A stretch of DNA of 7,862 nucleotides from Candidatus Saccharimonadota bacterium (GTDB taxonomy: Bacteria; Patescibacteriota; Saccharimonadia; Saccharimonadales; SLHW01), in contig SLOC01000071.1 in assembly GCA_007132685.1 (NCBI GenBank), forward strand, positions 1-7,862, read 5' to 3'. Position numbers and translations under genes: made by a program. Every line of letters begins with the position of its first letter. Position 1 is the first letter of the stretch. The notes beneath the pieces were generated by a model. That model ran no database searches, was not told where the DNA came from, and was given only the letters and a program-made list of their open reading frames with translations. Below are positions 5,626-7,862 of this stretch, piece after piece.

Positions 5626-5665
5626 CCAAATAAAAGACCAGGCTTTTGTCTGGTTTTTTATTTGG
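5626..5665 (+). terminator. Terminator-like hairpin of repeat unit 2
   Basis: The stem CCAAATAAAAGACCAG / CTGGTTTTTTATTTGG (16 bp, one G-T pair) has an 8-base loop and occupies the same place in unit 2 as the tRNA-Arg terminator in unit 1. The top of the stem differs on both sides in a paired way (AGCCGG/CCGGCT against GACCAG/CTGGTT), so pairing has been kept while sequence changed. Confidence 0.7.
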
Positions 5666-5784
5666 TCTTTCGTGAAGCGAAGTCGAACCCTCGGGTTCGG
5701 CGAAGCGAGATTACGCGCAGGAGTTTACTTCGAGCATATTCGAGCGGAGATGACAAAGGCATAATCCCTCCCGGGATACGCTTC

Positions 5785-5808
5785 AATACGCAAGTCGACT
5801 TGCGTGTT
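5785..5808. terminator. Hairpin between the repeats and ndk
   Basis: An 18-bp perfect palindrome (ACGCAAGTCGACTTGCGT, 5788-5805) extends to a 10-bp stem (AATACGCAAG / CTTGCGTGTT, one T-G pair) with loop TCGA. It lies 33 bases past the ndk stop and could end ndk on the minus strand and unit 3 on the plus strand. T-tracts are poor on both sides, so termination is only a possibility. Confidence 0.4.
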
Positions 5809-5841
5809 AATTTACAGAGGTAAAAGAGCTGGTTGCTGACT

Positions 5842-6399
5842 TTACGCGTGGGTATGGTCTTCGTGAACTGTCTTGTACGTAAAGAGCTCACCTTTGTTAA
5901 ACCAGTGAGCAATTTCATCTTTGGCCTCTTTAACGTTGCCTGACGCATGGATTATGTTGGCTGCACCTTTTTTAAGAATAGAGGCTCGTCCAAGGCTCAA
6001 GTGGGCGTAGTCACCACGAATGGTGCCTGGCGGCGAATCTTTCGGGCCAGTCGAACCAACCATCTTCCTGACGATTTCTACCGCATGTCCACCCTCTAAA
6101 ACGAGTGCAATAACTGGTGTCTCCATTAAGAACTTACGGGTCGCTTCAACTATCATTGAGCCGATTTCTTCAACAGATTCAGAATATTCTATTCCGTACG
6201 TGTCCCAATCTTTTTTGGTCTTTTCACCGACGATTGGAATAAGCTCGTCCGGGTAGTGTTTCTTTGCCATTTCATAAGTTGCCTCGAGCATCTTCATGCC
6301 GACTATTTTTAACCCAGCACGCTCAAATCGAGTGATAATCTCCCCGACTATTTGCCGTTGAATGGTGTCTGGCTTAAGAATTACTAGTGTTCGCTCCAT
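5842..6399 (-). CDS. ndk: Nucleoside diphosphate kinase, extended form
   Basis: The enzyme moves the terminal phosphate from ATP to other nucleoside diphosphates through a phosphohistidine. The N-terminus MERTLVILKPDTIQR carries the conserved Lys9; VVALVLEG-like VIALVLEGGHAVEIVRKMVGSTGP, then GTIRGD (125-130) and N148-I-I-H151 follow, with His151 the predicted phosphorylated residue. The product has 185 residues, against about 135-155 in most bacteria. Extra residues lie at about 50-88 (between KKHYP and METPVIALV) and 138-146 (before NIIH). The usual H-G-S-D after the active His is H-A-S-G. The start ATG has GAGGAAGG 12 bases upstream, a somewhat long spacing. The gene is divergent from the recombinase gene. 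In a cell with little nucleotide synthesis it would balance scavenged pools; that is inference. Confidence 0.93.
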   Translation of the reverse strand: MERTLVILKPDTIQRQIVGEIITRFERAGLKIVGMKMLEATYEMAKKHYPDELIPIVGEKTKKDWDTYGIEYSESVEEIGSMIVEATRKFLMETPVIALVLEGGHAVEIVRKMVGSTGPKDSPPGTIRGDYAHLSLGRASILKKGAANIIHASGNVKEAKDEIAHWFNKGELFTYKTVHEDHTHA

Positions 6400-6493
6400 G
6401 TCTCGTTTACGCCTTCCTCTTAATTAAGTACATGTTTGACGTGTTAATTGTAACAGATTGCACACGTCGGGTGCATAACTCGCCTGTATGTCG

Positions 6494-6499
6494 TACAAT
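6494..6499 (+). promoter_or_regulatory. -10 element TACAAT before the recombinase
   Basis: TACAAT (5/6) ends six bases before ATG 6506, the spacing expected if transcription starts on the A of that codon. No good -35 is seen at 16-18 bases, and no Shine-Dalgarno precedes any of the three candidate start codons. Confidence 0.4.
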
Positions 6500-6505
6500 A
6501 TGCAT

Positions 6506-7420
6506 ATGCAGTTTGAAAAAATAAAAACCGATTTTCTTGAATACCTCGAAATAGAGCAAAACAAATCACAAAAAACCATCGAAAATTATGACCACTACCT
6601 GAACCGTTTGGCAGATTTTGCTGGCGACATCACGGTGGCCGACATAACGCCTGAATTGGTGCGAAAATGGCGATTATGGCTGAATCGCCTGGGTACGAAT
6701 ACATCTGACGAGCTTCAAAAAACGACTCAGAATTATCATCTAATTGCCTTGCGCAGTTTTTTGCGCTTTTGCGCCAAGCGCGACATTCCAGCGCTAGCTC
6801 CGGATAAGATAGAGCTCGCCAAAACAAATCGTACTAAAGTTACTTATCTTTCGGCGGAAGAGGTGCAGTCCCTGTTTGCAGTCGTAAAAATCACCACCGA
6901 GCAAGGCCTGAGAGACAGAGCGATATTAGAACTGCTCTTCTCCTCAGGATTACGGGTATCTGAGCTCGTAGGCCTCAACCGGGATCATGTCAACCTAAAA
7001 CGCAAAGAGTTTACTGTGCGGGGCAAGGGACAGAAGGATCGCCCGGTATTTATAAGTGATGAGGCAGCGGAGTGGATTAGCAAATATCTAGAAAAACGTT
7101 CTGACTCCAGCCCAGCGCTATTTATTAGATACGGTGGACACAAACAAACAGACACCAGCGGGGACCACCTGCGCCTCACAGCGCGAAGCGTGCAGCGAAT
7201 GGTGAGCCGTTACGCTAAACTCGCCGGTATCACTAAAAAAGTCAGCCCACACACCCTTCGGCACTCATTTGCAACTGATTTACTGATGAACGGTGCTGAT
7301 ATACGCAGCGTCCAGGCTATGCTCGGACATAGTAATATCGCGACCACTCAAATCTATACACACGTTACCGACCCGCATCTACGCGAAATGCACCAAAAAT
7401 TCCACCGCAAAGCTAGCTAG
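6506..7420 (+). CDS. Tyrosine recombinase of the XerC/XerD type
   Basis: This enzyme cuts and rejoins DNA through a tyrosine; Xer members resolve chromosome dimers at dif, others integrate mobile DNA. Counting from ATG 6506 (304 aa), a SAM-like N-terminal domain (about 1-90, EKIKTDFLEYLEIEQNKSQKTI) precedes the catalytic domain. All active-site residues are present: Arg150 in SSGLRVSEL, Lys174 in GKGQK, His249 and Arg252 in PHTLRHSFA, His275 in LGHSNI, and Tyr284 in QIYTHV. Length matches XerC/XerD. ATG 6488 and ATG 6500 are in-frame alternatives (310 or 306 aa); 6506 is preferred because MQFEKIK resembles family starts and a -10 lies six bases upstream. XerC cannot be told from XerD here. 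The tRNA-tail repeats lie about 0.7 kb away beyond ndk, so an integrase role is possible but a housekeeping Xer is more likely. Confidence 0.9.
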   Translation: MQFEKIKTDFLEYLEIEQNKSQKTIENYDHYLNRLADFAGDITVADITPELVRKWRLWLNRLGTNTSDELQKTTQNYHLIALRSFLRFCAKRDIPALAPDKIELAKTNRTKVTYLSAEEVQSLFAVVKITTEQGLRDRAILELLFSSGLRVSELVGLNRDHVNLKRKEFTVRGKGQKDRPVFISDEAAEWISKYLEKRSDSSPALFIRYGGHKQTDTSGDHLRLTARSVQRMVSRYAKLAGITKKVSPHTLRHSFATDLLMNGADIRSVQAMLGHSNIATTQIYTHVTDPHLREMHQKFHRKAS

Positions 7421-7435
7421 TTTAGTCCATCACTT

Positions 7436-7862
7436 CTAGTATATGCACTCATCGTCCTGGGAGTCATATCCTCCAGGATAGACTCCGTAGGGTTTACAAA
7501 TCCGATTGGCCTCAATGGCGAATGAGGGTAAAGGCGGGCGATCAACAACCGGCAGCCTCACCTGGATACGTCGTAAGACGTCACTCGCTTTACCAGTCGC
7601 ATCGACAGCAAATTGCTCATCAGCAAACAGCACATCTTCACTGCTTGGAAGTATTGTTAACTCAGCCTCACTGTATACGGCACGGACGGTCATGAGAGCA
7701 TTGGTAAAGCCTAGATTATCTATACTGAACTCACACATACCGTTACAATCAACTTGTTGAATAGTTCCTTGATCTGCGGGCTGACCTGAAAAATAACTAA
7801 CGCTGGTATCGTTGCCACCCTCTGTTGGCTTAAGAAATGTTGTAAACGTGTTCGCTATGAGT
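7436..7862 (-). CDS. C-terminal part of an unidentified, probably exported protein
   Basis: The minus-strand frame stays open from the right edge to a TAG at 7436-7438, giving at least 142 residues; the start lies outside the window. An internal ATG (7736-7738) is unlikely to be the true start because the coding-like sequence continues upstream (FTTFLKPTEGGNDTSVSYFSG). I do not recognise the family. The visible part is rich in beta-prone and Thr/Ser/Gly segments, has no membrane helix, and has cysteines in DCNGMCE, RICKPYG and the terminal DDECIY, which would allow disulphides outside the cell. VLRRIQVRLPV near the end recalls C-terminal regions of pseudopilin-like proteins, but this is weak. 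It ends 15 bases from the convergent recombinase gene, with no clear terminator between. Confidence 0.65.
   Translation of the reverse strand, partial: LIANTFTTFLKPTEGGNDTSVSYFSGQPADQGTIQQVDCNGMCEFSIDNLGFTNALMTVRAVYSEAELTILPSSEDVLFADEQFAVDATGKASDVLRRIQVRLPVVDRPPLPSFAIEANRICKPYGVYPGGYDSQDDECIY

Larger units (their letters stand above)
5458..5779 (+). repeat. 153-bp tandem units built on the tRNA-Arg 3' end
   Basis: ATCCCTCCCGGGATACCA occurs at 5458-5475 (end of tRNA-Arg) and 5611-5628, and its first 16 bases again at 5764-5779; starts are exactly 153 bases apart. The first two units continue in parallel with a long hairpin, then TGGTCTTTCG, a TTCG-x-G-x-AGCGAA motif, the 16-base inverted repeat GAACCCTCGGGTTCGG (5533-5548 and 5685-5700), a second TTCGG-x-G-x-AGCGA motif and a more diverged rest with TCGAG and GAGCGGA in common. 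The third copy is followed by a different hairpin. This fills the 366 bases between tRNA-Arg and ndk, where I see no credible gene. Possible origins are relic attachment sites, tandem duplication or a tRNA-tail repeat family. Confidence 0.85.

Noticed and set aside
5458..5779. CRISPR array
   Set aside because: The repeats are 153 bases apart, the intervening units are related to each other, and no cas genes are present.
5352..5948. Several open frames of 86-96 codons on both strands between tRNA-Arg and ndk
   Set aside because: They run through the tRNA, its terminator, the 153-bp repeat units and the ndk 3' end, have no credible start signals, and their peptides are typical translations of tRNA or repeat sequence.
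6400..6505. A dif site for the Xer recombinase
   Set aside because: No 28-bp site with two 11-bp arms and a 6-bp centre resembling dif could be found by eye.

Overview
The window reads like a stretch of a small-genome, host-dependent bacterium. The general flavour of the proteins (a lengthened nucleoside diphosphate kinase, a membrane-anchored parvulin-like protein, a short PH-domain membrane protein, a single Xer recombinase) suggests the Candidate Phyla Radiation, perhaps Saccharibacteria (TM7). This is an inference from protein style; no rRNA or other marker is present. TGA is used as a stop, so the code is the standard bacterial one.

Layout. Bases 1-163 hold tRNA-Val(GAC) on the minus strand. 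Divergent from it is a one-gene unit with promoter, Shine-Dalgarno, a 38-codon ORF starting with TTG, and a strong terminator (238-466). Next is nrdR on the plus strand, with an 18-bp perfect palindrome carrying the NrdR-box core over its start codon. Facing nrdR on the minus strand is a pair of translationally coupled genes: a small three-helix membrane protein and a processive-type family 2 glycosyltransferase. Upstream of these are tRNA-Thr(CGT) and a CBU_0592-type membrane protein gene. Bases 3385-3503 contain what looks like a decayed tRNA-Leu on the plus strand and a symmetrical hairpin terminator, which also ends the minus-strand tRNA-Asp(GTC). Further upstream on the minus strand are a SurA/PrsA-like parvulin protein and a PH-domain membrane protein, apparently one operon.

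Divergent from that operon is tRNA-Arg(CCT) (5399-5475). Its last 16-18 bases reappear at exact 153-base steps, giving three copies in all, and each copy is followed by a hairpin. After these come ndk (minus), a divergent tyrosine recombinase gene (plus), and the C-terminal part of an unidentified, probably exported protein running off the right edge (minus).

Cross-cutting pattern: three protein genes have the same hexamer TATACT 8-9 bases before the start codon, and the recombinase has TACAAT 6 bases before its likely start. This suggests leaderless or nearly leaderless transcripts. The small ORF, the glycosyltransferase and ndk instead have recognisable Shine-Dalgarno sequences. The most unusual items are the 153-bp tRNA-tail repeats, the parvulin domain whose first strand appears to sit at its C-terminal end, the NrdR box on the nrdR start codon, the tRNA-Leu relic and the 38-residue gene.
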